Assembly: GCA_030063045.1 (NCBI GenBank)
Contig: JAQSEB010000194.1
Location: 164,917-228,916, forward strand
Direction of reading: 5' to 3'
Length of the DNA: 64,000 nt
From: Pratylenchus scribneri
Taxonomy: Eukaryota; Nematoda; Chromadorea; Rhabditida; Pratylenchidae
The translations under genes were made by a program, and so were the position numbers. This document shows positions 10,528 through 21,966 of the stretch, piece by piece (positions within the stretch are counted from its first letter, which is position 1; every line of letters starts with the position of its first letter). Below the pieces are notes generated by a model that saw only the letters and a program-made list of their open reading frames with translations, was not told where the DNA came from and did not search any database.

Positions 10528-12362
10528 TTAACAAGTAAATTTCTTCTTGCACTTCATTTTTTTCTCCATTTTTTCTTCATCGCCCATTTTGGTGCTTTCT
10601 TCAACGCCAATTTTCCTCTTTTTCAACTTTTCCGCCATTTTTTGGGCAAAATATTGATCCATGGTCATTGGTACGGTCTTGATGTGATCATCACCGGCAT
10701 TGTTGATCAGCAATTTATCTTCGTCAATTGTTTGTTCGGCTTCTTCTTCGTCCACTTTGATTTTTTTGTTCTTCTAAAATAATAGAAAATATTTAAACAT
10801 TAATTGGCTGCAATTTTGAAAATCTCCAAGGGTAGAATTAGCCCAAAAAAAATAAATCCAAGCAGAGCTTATTTACGGTCTTATGGTCTTAAAATGATTT
10901 TTGGATATTTTAAATATTGATTTTGATTAGTATCAGTGAGTGGTCAGTCAGTGCAATCAATTTCAGTATTTGGATTTTTATTTCGGCCCATTACTCAACA
11001 AAGGAAGAAACCAATTTGAGAAAGCAATATAACATTGGAAAGCCCAAATATCCTCTCTCTAAAAAGTATTATCTAATTTTTTAATAATTACTAAACAAAT
11101 TTATTTTCTGTAATTTTTCCCCCCCCCCCATACCCCTAGCTTTGGGCCTGATTCTGTTTTGGCGATTTTCTAGATTATGTTCATTCGATTGTACCAGAAT
11201 GTAAATTTAAATTTAACCTTTCGTTTCTTTTTCCTCTCTGGCTTCTCCTCAACAACTTCATTTGCTGCCAATTCTAATTTCTTTTGGTCATTATTAGTTG
11301 TATTTGCATTATTGGTGACATTTGCGCATCCAAAAATGCCAGCCTTTTGTTCAGCCGTATACCCTTTCACGTCCTTGGTGCGTTTACAACGATAACTGTG
11401 GAAAATTAGTTCCAAAAATGAATTTTAAAAAATAAATTGAACCGATTTCGGGCTCCCCGGCTGGAATTTTGTGAACATTCTTCGAGGGAATTGGACGCAT
11501 TTTTTGCCTTTTTCTTTGATTTTGTTTGAACTTCTTCCTCTTTGTTATTTCCTTTGTTCTTCTTTTGGTTTAATTCTGCCAGAATTCGGGCAAAATCATC
11601 ATTGTGAGCAATCCAATTTGCGTCTGCCGTATTTTTGTCTGCGCCCAAACCTACATTTAAATTTAAAGATAAATTTCCAAATCACTTATAAACTTTTATA
11701 AAATATTTTAATGTTTTTCCTATTTCTAAATTGTGGAAAAAATGTTTTAACAAAAAAGTCGAAAAATTTATTGGTTCCGTTCATCAAGGGTCTTTCATGT
11801 TTCCTACGAACACAAACAATTTATAGCAATTGAAAGTGTTCACTTAACAAACAATGAATAGTATTTAATTTGACATAGTTTAATCCAAAATAAGGTTGGT
11901 ATTTGGTCTCCGTTTCAAAACAACGACATTATTTCTTATTGGTTATTTGGAACTAAGCTAAATTGTTATCATTAAATTGGGTAAGAGTTTTTATCTAGGT
12001 TCTATGTTCTAGGAAAAACCACGGGACAGAACCGTTACAATTAATAATAGTTTTAGTCTAATGGAAAATTCTATTTGTGTAAATAGGTAGTGTCTTTTTT
12101 CAGCATTTTCAATGTTTTTTTCGGTGGATTAAACTATAATAAAAATTTTCTTAATTCTGGATATCAAACCTTTTTGTGTATAATTTGCTGTCAACTTCAA
12201 ATTTTCTCGTCTCCCATTTTCCATTTTTCCCAAGCCACCGCCTCGCCAGCCCATTTTCTCCATCATACTTTTGCCAACTCGACTCTCGTCATTGCCCCAT
12301 TGCAAATTTTGAGGATCAACACTGATTCGCTGCTTTCGTCTGGGTTCGGCCAGCATTGACAT
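10528..12362 (-). CDS. pinx1: PINX1/Gno1-like G-patch nucleolar protein
   Basis: Four exons, 12362..12170, 11650..11443, 11395..11218 and 10773..10528, join in frame into 274 residues. The N-terminus MSMLAEPRRKQRISVDPQN followed by QWGNDESRVGKSMMEKMGW and GLG is the PINX1/yeast Gno1 start plus G-patch. It is followed by the family block WIAHNDDFARILAELN, the basic RYRCKRTKDVKGYT ... GIFG block, and TMDQYFAQKMAEKLKKRK before a Lys-rich tail. In other eukaryotes this protein works with a DEAH helicase in rRNA/snoRNA maturation and binds telomerase. An upstream in-frame Met (12383) would add MSAFLEE. The family start and a TTTTTAG acceptor just upstream favour 12362. Intron 1 is 519 bp. Confidence 0.88.
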
Positions 12363-12804
12363 TTCTTCTAAAAATGCTGACAAAATAAAAATTTATTGAA
12401 TAATTATTATCAAAAAATAAAATTTCATTGAATCTTAGTGAATTGGAAAATCAAACGTTTATTATACATTTATACATTTCATTTATCTTTAACTCTTTAT
12501 CGATTTCGATTATAAAGAGATTTAATAAATTAGAGATTTTGGATACATACACCGTTCGCGTCACAGATATTTGTGGTAGGCCGCCGCGCCGGCTGTGGCC
12601 AAAATTTTTGTTGTCCTAGCTCCTAGATTTAACCTTTTTAATATTTTTTTTTTGCCCATTTTTGGCAAATTAGAATATTTTTATTTTTGGGTAGGGCAAT
12701 TGATTGAACCGATTTGTTGTCTTTTGGAGAATAGGACTAAAATTTCGAGGAATTTTACTATAATTTTTGACGATTTTGTAATTTTTTAATTTAATTTTCA
12801 GAGA

Positions 12805-14287
12805 ATGGAAGTCAAAACTGAACCATTAGACTCGGAAATGTGCGAAAAATGTGAAAAATTGCAGAAGGAAAATGCTAAAATGGAAAAGGAAATGGCTGAA
12901 GTGCGCAAAGAAAATTCAAAATTAAAGGAGGAAATGGCGAAATTGCGAAAAGAAAATGCTAAATTGAAAGCACAAAATCAAAGAGAAGATTTGGAAAGGC
13001 AACAAAGCCAAATGTCGATGATAATGGATAATTCGGTTTTCATTTTTCACTTATTGATTTTGATCGCTTTTTACAGCAAAATAACACATTTGATGATTTA
13101 CCAACTGCAGAGGAGAGGGCACAAAATCATGAATTTGCTGCCGAAACAATGATGCTTGATGTTCAATTGGATCAGCAACAACAATCACAGGTTTCCAATT
13201 AATTTATTATTAATTGGGAAACATTTGGAATGGCGAAAAAAATTGGAGATAATGGAATTTGTCCCCTACGAGGTAAATGATGATGAAGAATAAGATGATG
13301 ATGAGGAAGATGATGTGGATAATGAAGATCTTGAAGAAGATCAACTCAGCTTCATCCTCATCCTTTCCTTTGTAGGGTATAAAATTCCATTAGTACCAAA
13401 GTTTGAAAATGGCAAAAATATTATAGCGGTTTAATGGTTTGTCCTAGACCACCGAACCTTATATAGAAGAGAAATCCATACCCAAACATTTTTTTTTGTT
13501 TTGCAATGCAAAACTGCAAAAAAATAGGTCAAAACCTAAAAATTCGGGCCATATTAATCATTTTAAAATAAACAAATTTATAGAATTTGGCCGATATTAT
13601 TGATTCGATTGGAAATGGCAACACTATCAAACGGGAATATGTTCCAACAACATCATCATCCTTGCATGATGAAGAAGATTATGGCGGTGAGATGGATTTG
13701 GACGAAAAAGAAGAGAATGGAACAAGGTAGACAAATTTTTAGATTTCATCCAAATTTCAATAAATTTAGTAAAAATGAGAAAAACAACGGCAATGACGGA
13801 CAAATCAAATGTGCACCAATAAAAATTGGAAACATTGTAATGAATTTGCGATTCATTTTAATTAAAATTACACAAATTTGCACAGTTCAAATGCAATTGG
13901 CCAGGATGCGAATATAAAACGAGAAGATCCCGCGATGTACGAACACATTGGCGTATGCATACCGGGGAAAAGCCATACGTTTGCGCGGAATGCGGCCAAT
14001 CATTTGCCCGTTCGAGCACGCTGAAAAAGCATGAACGCACTCACACTGGGGAAAGGCCATTTGTTTGTGGGGAATGTGGAAAAGCATTCAGCAATTCCAA
14101 ATCATTGAATGATCATAAATTCATTCACACCGATGAAAGGCCGTACATTTGCGCGGAATGCGGCGAATCATTCAAACAGTCAATGGAATTGAAAAACCAT
14201 AAATGGATTCATACAGGACATTCCCGGATGGTAATATTTAAAATTAACGCTGTTCCAAAAAATGCCAACCCCAAAAAATGCCAATAA
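12805..14287 (+). CDS. C2H2 zinc-finger protein, gene A of the cluster
   Basis: Exons are 12805..13035, 13077..13190, 13584..13726, 13770..13836 and 13886..14287 (318 aa). Exon 1 ([20 protein letters not shown]) is a heptad coiled coil. Exon 2 is Gln/Asp-rich. Exon 3 is acidic, with IKRE resembling a SUMO site. Exon 4 is the invariant linker [12 protein letters not shown]. Exon 5 holds an atypical first finger (CNWPGCEY ... HWRMH) and three classical TGEKPY-linked C2H2 fingers. Sequence-specific DNA binding in the nucleus is the expected role. TTTTCAG just before the start codon suggests SL trans-splicing. The 3' end reads into the terminal repeat of a foldback element, so the last ~20 residues may be element-derived. 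Confidence 0.85.
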
Positions 14288-14640
14288 AGAGTTTTTGACT
14301 TCTAATAAATCAAGAACCGGTTTTAGACCCTACAAATCTTATGACATTTTGTAGATCTCGTCGAGACGCATCGAATAGCATAAAATTTGTCATGGTTTGG
14401 ACCAAAATTAAAGAGTTTAAAACCAAAAACTAGAAAAATGGTTTGAACGATTTAACACCCTTAATTTTTGGCCAAAACATGACAAATAAATTATACACCA
14501 TTCGATGCGTATCGATATCGACGAGATCTACAAAATGGTATAAGGTTTGTGGAACCTAAAACCGGTTCCTGATTTATTAGAAGTCAGAAACACTTTATTG
14601 GCATTTTTGGGGGTTGGCATTTTTTGGGATTGGCATTATT
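14263..14640. mobile_element. Foldback element, family also present at 24.96-25.31 kb
   Basis: The left arm AAAATGCCAATAAAGAG...TTGACTTCTAATAAATCAAG and right arm (complement AAAATGCCAATAAAGTG...CTGACTTCTAATAAATCAGG) form ~60-bp inverted repeats including ACCGGTTTTAG. Inner arms carry TAGATCTCGTCGAGACGCAT and its mirror. No coding capacity. It lies between the finger exon of gene A and the first exon of B. Confidence 0.75.
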
Positions 14641-14864
14641 TGATGTTATCAAAATTAAAATTAGGGAAGGATCAATCAAAAATCTTTATAACCAAAATCC
14701 CTATAGAATAAATAAATCTACAATAGCATGGTACAATACAATTTCGATTTCACAAACAGTGCAAAAATTCTAATTTAATTATTTAATTTTTGTTATAAAA
14801 AGTTTGTAAGTAAAAAAATTCCGGTAAGGAAAGAAATGTTGCAACTCTCAAAAATCCCTTGCAG

Positions 14865-15929
14865 AATTTGGCCAATATTCTTGATCCGATGGAAAATGCC
14901 GCCATCATTATCAAACAGGAAATAGAAAAGGCCGAAATGGGAGAATATTCCCAAATGCCAACAACATCAGCATCCTTGAATTTGAATAATGAAAAAGGAG
15001 ATGAGGGCGACGAACGAAATGGATTGGAAGAATTTGTTGTTGAAGTCGGAGGATTGGAAAAAATTGAATGGGATGATGAGGAGAAGGAAACGAGCGGTTC
15101 CCCTTCTGTCGAGATGGATTTGGATGGAGAAGACCAGCAGCAGAATAGAAAAAGGTTTTGAATTTTTATTTGGAATACATCCAACAAATTGTGATTTTAA
15201 TTATGGCTACCAAATTGAGTTAAAAGCTCCTTTAGTGTAGAATTTTGATATAAACATCTGACAATATTCATTTAAAAAATTAATTGAGGCTAAAATTCGA
15301 TTGCAACAAAAATGAGCGTTCATTTGGGACAAATTGATAAACACTTTTTTAATTTAGTGAAAATGAGGAACACAACAACATTGAGGGACCAATAAAATGT
15401 GCACCCATAAAAAATGGAAAAATTGTATGAATTTGTGTTCCCATTTTTAATTATAAAATTGCACAAATTTACACAGTTCAAATGCAATTGGCCAGGATGC
15501 GAATATCAGATGAAAAAAACGGACAATAGCAAAATATCCGAACATTGGCGTACGCATACCGGGGAAAGGCCATATGTATGCGAGGAATGTGGCCAATCAT
15601 TTTCCCATCCGGGCACATTGAAACGGCATAAACGGATTCATACCGGCGAAAAGCCATATCGATGTGATGTGTGTGGTAAATCATTCAATCAGTCTGGTGC
15701 ATTGACTCAACATAAACGAATTCATACTGACGAAAGACCCTGCGTATGCGCGGAATGTGGCCTATCATTTTCACGTTTGGACACATTGAGAACACATGAA
15801 TTCATTCATAAAGGAGAGAAGCCATACCAATGTGACATTTGTGGCAAATCGTTCAGACAGCCCGGTGCATTGTCTGGTCATAAACGGCGGATTCATACCG
15901 GCGAAAGGCCTACCAATGCACGATATTAG
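14865..15929 (+). CDS. C2H2 zinc-finger cassette B (lacks own coiled-coil exons)
   Basis: Exons 14865..15154, 15358..15424 and 15477..15929 correspond to exons 3-5 of the other cluster genes: NLANILDPMEN with IKQE, then an acidic run, a linker with CAPIKNGKI, and five fingers (an atypical first one, then CEECGQSF, CDVCGKSF, CAECGLSF and CDICGKSF). No coiled-coil exon 1 or exon 2 was found between it and gene A. Its first exon starts in phase 0, exactly as exon 3 of gene A. It could therefore be an alternative 3' cassette of gene A or a 5'-truncated duplicate. Confidence 0.7.
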
Positions 15930-16170
15930 GAAATCATGAATGAGATAATATCACATTTATTTGTAAAGAATGATTTTTAATCGATAAAAAGATTTGAATT
16001 CAATCATACTTTTCTATTGTCTATTTATTGATTAGTTTTTTGGAAACTTTATAAATATTTTTATATAAATTCATCATCGTTTTATTTTATAATTTATTAT
16101 TGAAAAAAACTTTGATCATAAATCCATAATAGAATCTTGCGATTTTTACGAGGCCATAACTTTTTTTAAC

Positions 16171-16602
16171 TCCGAAACCCTCCAAGTCCACAGCAGGTGT
16201 GCTCAGCACTCCGAAACCCTCCAAGTCCACAGTAGAGTGTGCTCAGCACTCCGAAACCCTCCAACTCCACAGTAGGGTGTGCTCAGCACTCCGAAACCCT
16301 CCAAGTCCACAGTAGAGTGTGCTCAGCACTCCGAAACCCTCCAAGTCCACAGTAGGGTGTGCTCAGCACTCCGAAACCCTCCAAGTCCACAGTAGGGTGT
16401 GCTCAGCACTCCGAAACCCTCCAAGTCCACAGTAGGGTGTGCTCAGCACTCCGAAACCCTCCAAGTCCACAGTAGAGTGTGCTCAGCACTCCGAAACCCT
16501 CCAAGTCCACAGCAGGTGTGCTCAGCACTCCGAAACCCTCCAAGTCCACAGTAGGGTGTGCTCAGCACTCCGAAACCCTCCAAGTCCACAGTAGGGTGTG
16601 CT
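16171..16602. repeat. 40-bp minisatellite, about 11 units
   Basis: The unit CTCCGAAACCCTCCAAGTCC plus ACAGTAGGGTGTGCTCAGCA repeats head to tail. Units differ only at the GTAGGG/GTAGAG/GCAGG site. It lies upstream of gene C. No gene in it. Confidence 0.95.
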
Positions 16603-16815
16603 CTATGCCTTAAAATTTCATTTCTCTAATTCTTATTATTTTTTAGAAATTTTAGTTGTAGAGATTTTGGATATAGGATTAGGGATTTGGTTTCTCTTTT
16701 TATTTTTGCGCACAACAATTAGAAGAACACTCAATTTGTTAGATTTGTTGTTGTTGTCATTTTTGGGGACCAAATTCCAAAAAAAATGTTCTACAATTTT
16801 ATTAATTTTCAGAGA

Positions 16816-18647
16816 ATGGAAGTCAAAACTGAACTATTAGACTCGGAAATGTGCGAAAAATGTGAAAAATTGCAGAAAGATTATGCTAAATTGGATAAGG
16901 AAATGGAAAAAATGTGCAAAGAAATGTCGGAATTGCGAAATGAAAATGCTAATTTGAAAGCACAAAATCAGCGAAAAGATTTGGAAAGTCGGCAAAGCCA
17001 AATGTCGATGATGATGGATAATTTGGTTTCAATTTTTAATTGACAAGCATAATATTTATCGATATTTAGCAAAATAACACATTTGATGATTTACCAACAA
17101 ACAGAACAGAACAAAATAATGAATTTACTGCTGAAACAATGATCATGGATGTTCGATTGGATCATCAACAACAATCGCAGGTTCCAAACTATTTTATTAA
17201 GCATTAGATTCCACATTTTACGACAGGGATTAACCGTTTTATTTAGCATAAAATTGGCTATAAAATAATATCAAAATCAGGTACTTACGTATTATCTGTG
17301 CGGAGATTTTTTTAGGTCAATTGAGGAGATGTAGACCTCCATGGTTCATCCGGTATTGGGTTAAGGTCTTTAGGGGATAGATTATCATCTCACATATCCC
17401 TAACCTACCTCTAATCAGTAATCACCTTAAAGGAAGACCCTTCATTCTTTTCACATCTCCGTACAGATAATACGTAAGCACACCCAAAATCATTGGATTG
17501 GACAATGTTTGATTTTACCAAGTCAATATTTTGATGTTTGATCCCCGAATTGTGATTGTTAGGAAGAAAATATTTGGAAGAATAATAACAAAAAAAATGT
17601 TGAATAGAAAAAAAAAACAAAATTTTTGAGTAATTAATAAGCAAAATATTAAATAAAATGTTTAAAATTTAATTATTAATAAATTAATTTTTTTTAATTT
17701 GCACCAATTTTGGAATCAGGATTATTAATTTAACATGTTTAATATTGGGAATTGAATTTGAATGGATTTTGGGTGAATTCGAATTCATAAAATTAATTTA
17801 TTAAAAAAACATAATTGTAGAATTTGGCCAATTTTGTTGATTCGCTGGAAAATGCCAATACCATCAAACGAGAATATGAAAACGACGAAATACGAGCAAA
17901 TTCCCAATTTCAAATGCAAACAATATCATCAGCTTTGAATAATGAAGAAGAAGATGAGGGCGATGTACGTAATGGATTACAAGTTTATGACTATTTTGTT
18001 GCTCAAAATGATGACGGATTGATGGCAAAAAATGAAATGAATGAGGAAAGTGGTCGATCCATTTCGGCTGTTGAGATGGATTTGGGGGACGAAGAAGAAG
18101 AGAATTGCAAAAGGTCGATAATTTTTTTTGGATTTCTTCCAATAAAACAAATTAAATTCAGTGAAAATGTGAAAAACGGCGGCATTGATGTTGGACAAAT
18201 TGAATACGCACCCATAAAAATTGGAAAACTTGTAAACTTTTTAATTTTAAATTATCTAAATTGTAACAAAAATTTGTACAGCAAAAATGCAATTGGCCAG
18301 GATGCGAATATCGGACAAAAAATTGCAACAATAATAACATGCAGGCGCATTGGCGTGTCCATACCGGTGAAAGGCCGTATGTATGCGAGGAATGTGGGCA
18401 ATCATTTAAGCAGTCCAGTGCGCTGAAAAGACATGAACGCACACATATGGGCGTGAAACCCTACCAATGTGATATGTGTAGAAAATCATTCGGGCAGAAC
18501 TGTGATTTGTCTAGACATCGACGAACTCACACCGGTGAAAGGCCATACGTATGCGAGGAATGCGATCAATCATTCAAACAATCGCGCTCACTAAAAGAGC
18601 ATAAACGGATGCATAATAAGAGATGGAATAATAACAGAAAAAATTGA
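16816..18647 (+). CDS. C2H2 zinc-finger protein, gene C
   Basis: Exons are 16816..17025, 17070..17180, 17821..18113, 18162..18231 and 18282..18647 (349 aa). The plan is the same as gene A: coiled coil starting MEVKTELLDSEM, Gln/Asp-rich exon 2 ([11 protein letters not shown]), acidic exon 3 with TIKREYE, linker QIEYAPIKIG, then the atypical finger CNWPGCEY and three C2H2 fingers (CEECGQSF, CDMCRKSF, CEECDQSF). A TTTTCAG lies just upstream of the start. Exon 1 is nearly identical to that of gene A, so the two are recent duplicates. Predicted nuclear DNA-binding regulator; target unknown. Confidence 0.85.
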
Positions 18648-19232
18648 TTGAAAGAGGAAAATGCTTGACTATTTTATTGATTGAATTAAATAATTTTTGA
18701 TTTAAAACAATTTATTATGTATGTGAGATAATGATTGATGGTTCGAATTTGAATAAAATTGCGCAATAATTGTCTTTTCATTTGGAATTAACCCCAAAAT
18801 TCGTACACTCCGAAATCCAAAATGAATAAAATACATTCATCAGATAAGCATTTTTAATAAAATGTTAACCTGGTCTCTTTCTTATGCACCAACTCCAACA
18901 CCCGTAAATTTATTATTTGAAGTCCCCTCTCTATTAGAAGCCCCCCCCCCCCCAATCCATTGAAATTTTTTCCACAAATAACCAATTTTTAGGTGAAATT
19001 AAGCCGAAATAAGCACTTTTTGTTTATTAAAAATTCCAAAAATTTCCCGCCTTAGAGGGTCACTGAAATTTATAAGCCCCGGGGCTTTTAATAGGAAATT
19101 TACGTATTAGCCTTAACCCTTAATATGCGTTAAACTAAAATTTCATTTTCTCTCATTCTTATTGTTTTAATAGTGTTTTTGGAAATAGAGATTTTGGGTT
19201 TTAATTTTAATCACCATTTGAGGCCTTGTGCA
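18648..19232. other. Intergenic, no gene seen
   Basis: AT-rich, with an A-run and a 12-base C-run. No supported exon or RNA gene. Confidence 0.5.
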
Positions 19233-19445
19233 TACTTATTGCGGCAATTTTTTTGCCAGCAAGAAATTTCTCGCCAGTGCATACTTTCCGGCAAGAAAAC
19301 TTGCCACTTGCTGGCAAGAAATTGCCACTTGCCGGCAATTTCTTGCCGTTTCCTGTGCATACTTACTTTCAAAAAATTGCTCATTTTCTGGCAAGTTTTC
19401 TTGCCAAAATTTTTGGGCAAGTAGCAAGTTTCTTGCCGTCAAGTT
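19233..19445. repeat. GGCAAG/CTTGCC-rich foldback sequence
   Basis: Short palindromic words (CTTGCCGGCAA, TTGCCAGCAAG, GGCAAGAAA) alternate on both strands, and GTGCATACTTA recurs. The stretch can fold extensively on itself, and open frames through it on both strands are by-products. It resembles the inside of a small foldback transposon, but no target duplication was seen. Confidence 0.6.
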
Positions 19446-19689
19446 TTACATTCAAACCACTATATCTCGAGAAATACTCATCCAATCCACCTACAACAAA
19501 AAATTTTTCGGTCAAATCGACCATGTAGAATTTAATGAAAATATTTTTAAATTTTAATTTCTAATTTTTTCTAATGGAAAATACAAAATTCATTAATTTC
19601 CCTGTTTTTTAGATAAAAATGAGTTTAAAGTTTATTTTATTGATTTAAAATATGATAAATTGATGGAAAATAAATATGGAAACAAACAA

Positions 19690-19930
19690 TCAAGGGGAGA
19701 AGAGGGTAACAAATTTTTGTTGAATTTGTTTTGCCAAATTCGGTGCATTCATTGGGCGGAAATTCACTCGTCTTTGCTGTTGGTCAGGAATATCATATTC
19801 ATTTGGATCCTCGCCATTTGCCAGCAAAAAATTGTGGAGAATTACGGCGGCATGAATGATGTTTGTGCATTGATCGGGCTCCATTTGCATTGTGCCAAGG
19901 AAGAGGCGAAAACGATGGGCCAAAATGCGC
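19690..19930 (-). pseudogene. PIF/Harbinger transposase fragment (C-terminal end)
   Basis: The minus strand reads ILAHRFRLFLGTMQMEPDQ ... NIIHAAVILHNFLLANGED, the C-terminal block of a Harbinger DDE transposase (usual form: FGILKxRFRxL ... ACVLLHN), and continues to a stop near 19690. The N-terminal two thirds are absent. The fragment ends abruptly at about 19925-19930, where the coiled-coil exon of gene D begins on the other strand. It differs from the intact Harbinger at 29.7-32.9 kb, so it is another family member. Confidence 0.75.
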
Positions 19931-21619
19931 CGAATTGCAAAAGGAAATGGTAAAAATGCGCAAAGAAAATTCAAAATTGAAGGCGGAAATGACAAGGAAG
20001 GATGAAAAATTCAAAGAACAAATTGCCATCTTAAACAAAGAATTGGCCAAATTGAAGGGACAAAATCATCGAAAGTCGGAAAGGCAACAGAATCAAAAGT
20101 CGATGATAGAGAAAAATGGTTTGGCAATTTTCACTTATTGGTTTTAATTGATTTTTATAGCAAAGTGGCACATTTGATGAATTGCCAATAGGGAAAACGG
20201 TGGAAAATGGTGAATTTACTGCCGAAAGAATGATGAGTGTTCAATTGGATCATCAAAAACAATCACAGGTTCAAAATTAATTTATTAATTAAGCATGAGA
20301 TTTTTCCATAATTGGGACCAAGTCTGATCTAAAATCGATCCGGATTTTAGATCAATATATGACATTTTATTGGGCTAGAAATTGCCTTTTTACAAAATGA
20401 AATAAAATAAATTGGATTAGTCAGTGTTATGCCAAATATTGATTATAAACAAATTTTTCGAATGTCGACAATTCCGCACCCAGTTATTTGTTTTTAAACC
20501 GGCTTAATTAATGTGGGGCTAGGCTAGGCCAGCATGGGATCTAGTGTTAGGACTAGGAAAAAAAAATGCTATAAAACGCCAAAAACAGTGCGGAATTGTC
20601 GGATGAGGAATTGTTGATGCGGAATTGTCGACAGGCAGGCCCTATATAAATTGATAAAGCCAGCTAAATTACCATCCAAAAATATTTTAATCCCAAATTG
20701 TCTAAAAACCACGGTTAATATAAAATTAATAAATTAAAAACATTTACAGAATTTGGACAACAATTTTACTTCGGTGGAAAATTCCACCAACATCATTATC
20801 AAACAGGAAAATTATAAAAATGGCGATTTTGGAGCAAATTTTCCACTTTTTCAAATGCCAACAACATCATCAGCTTTGGATGTTGAAAATGAAGGCAATG
20901 AACTTATTGGATTAGAAGGAGAAGAATTTGCAGATGAGGATGGCGGTAGAACCATTTTCGCTGATGAAATGGATTTGGACGAAGAAGAAATGAAAGGAAC
21001 AAGGTAAAAGAATTTTTGTTCCAATAAAAGAACACTACCTCAAATTTAGTGAAAATGAGGGATATGGCAACATTGTTGATGGACAAATCGAATGTGCGCC
21101 CGTAAAAATTGGGACAATTGTATGTGAATCTGTAAATTCCATTTAATAATATACAAATTTATTTTTGCACAGTTAAAATGCAATTGGCCAACAGGATGCG
21201 AATACCGGACGAAAAGGTTGCGTGATATGCAAAGACATTGGCGTGTCCATACCGGTGAGAGACCATATGTTTGCGCGGAATGCGGTCGACCATTTGCCGA
21301 CGCGACCACATTTGAACGGCATAAACTCACTCACACCGACAAAAGGCCATATATATGCGCGGAATGTGGCCAATCATTTGCACGTCCGGACACATTGAAA
21401 AACCATCAGTTAATTCACACCGGCGAGAAACCTTACCAATGCGATGTTTGTGGCCAATCATTCAGGCAATCCAGTGGATTAAGAAACCATCGACGAACTC
21501 ACACCGGTGAAAGGCCATACATATGCGAGGAATGCGGTCAATCATTCAAACAATCGAGCTCATTAAAAGATCATAAACGGATGCATAATAAGAGATGGAA
21601 TAATAACAGAAAAAATTGA
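19925..21619 (+). CDS. C2H2 zinc-finger gene D, 5' end replaced by transposon sequence
   Basis: Remaining exons are the coiled coil ~19925..20120 ([19 protein letters not shown]), 20161..20268, 20750..21003, 21050..21119 and 21173..21619. Exons 3-5 are intact: NLDNNFTSVENS with IKQE, linker with CAPVKIGTI, and five fingers ([24 protein letters not shown] and CEECGQSF after the atypical first). The normal MEVKTEP start is missing because exon 1 fuses to a Harbinger fragment. The exon 1 donor context (AATG/GTTTGG) is two bases short of its paralogs, which breaks the phase. A Met inside the transposon part could serve as a start. Either a new hybrid gene or a decaying one. Confidence 0.65.
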
Positions 21620-21966
21620 TTGGAAGAAGAAATTGCTGGCTAAAGATGGTGGCGACCAACAAAATGGATTAGAATTAGAAGATTTCGTAGTTGATACAAT
21701 TTTACGTGAAAAAATTTTTAAATACACAAGCGGCAAATGAAACATTAATTTTTGATTATAGTTCTTTTATTTTATTTTCAATTCTTGCCTATTGAATATT
21801 GTCTATTTTATTAATTGGATTTTTTTGGAACAATTAAATAATTATTTCTATAAAATCTTTATTAATATAATTTACGATTCGATTTGTTGTATTTACTTGG
21901 ACTCAAATTCCAAAGGATTTCCTCTTTCAATAAAAATTGTTGAATTTTTAAATTTATTTCCAGAAA

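Noticed and set aside
19226..19557. Four overlapping ~100-codon frames around 19.2-19.5 kb
   Set aside because: All follow from GGCAAG/CTTGCC repeats; frames occur on both strands at once.
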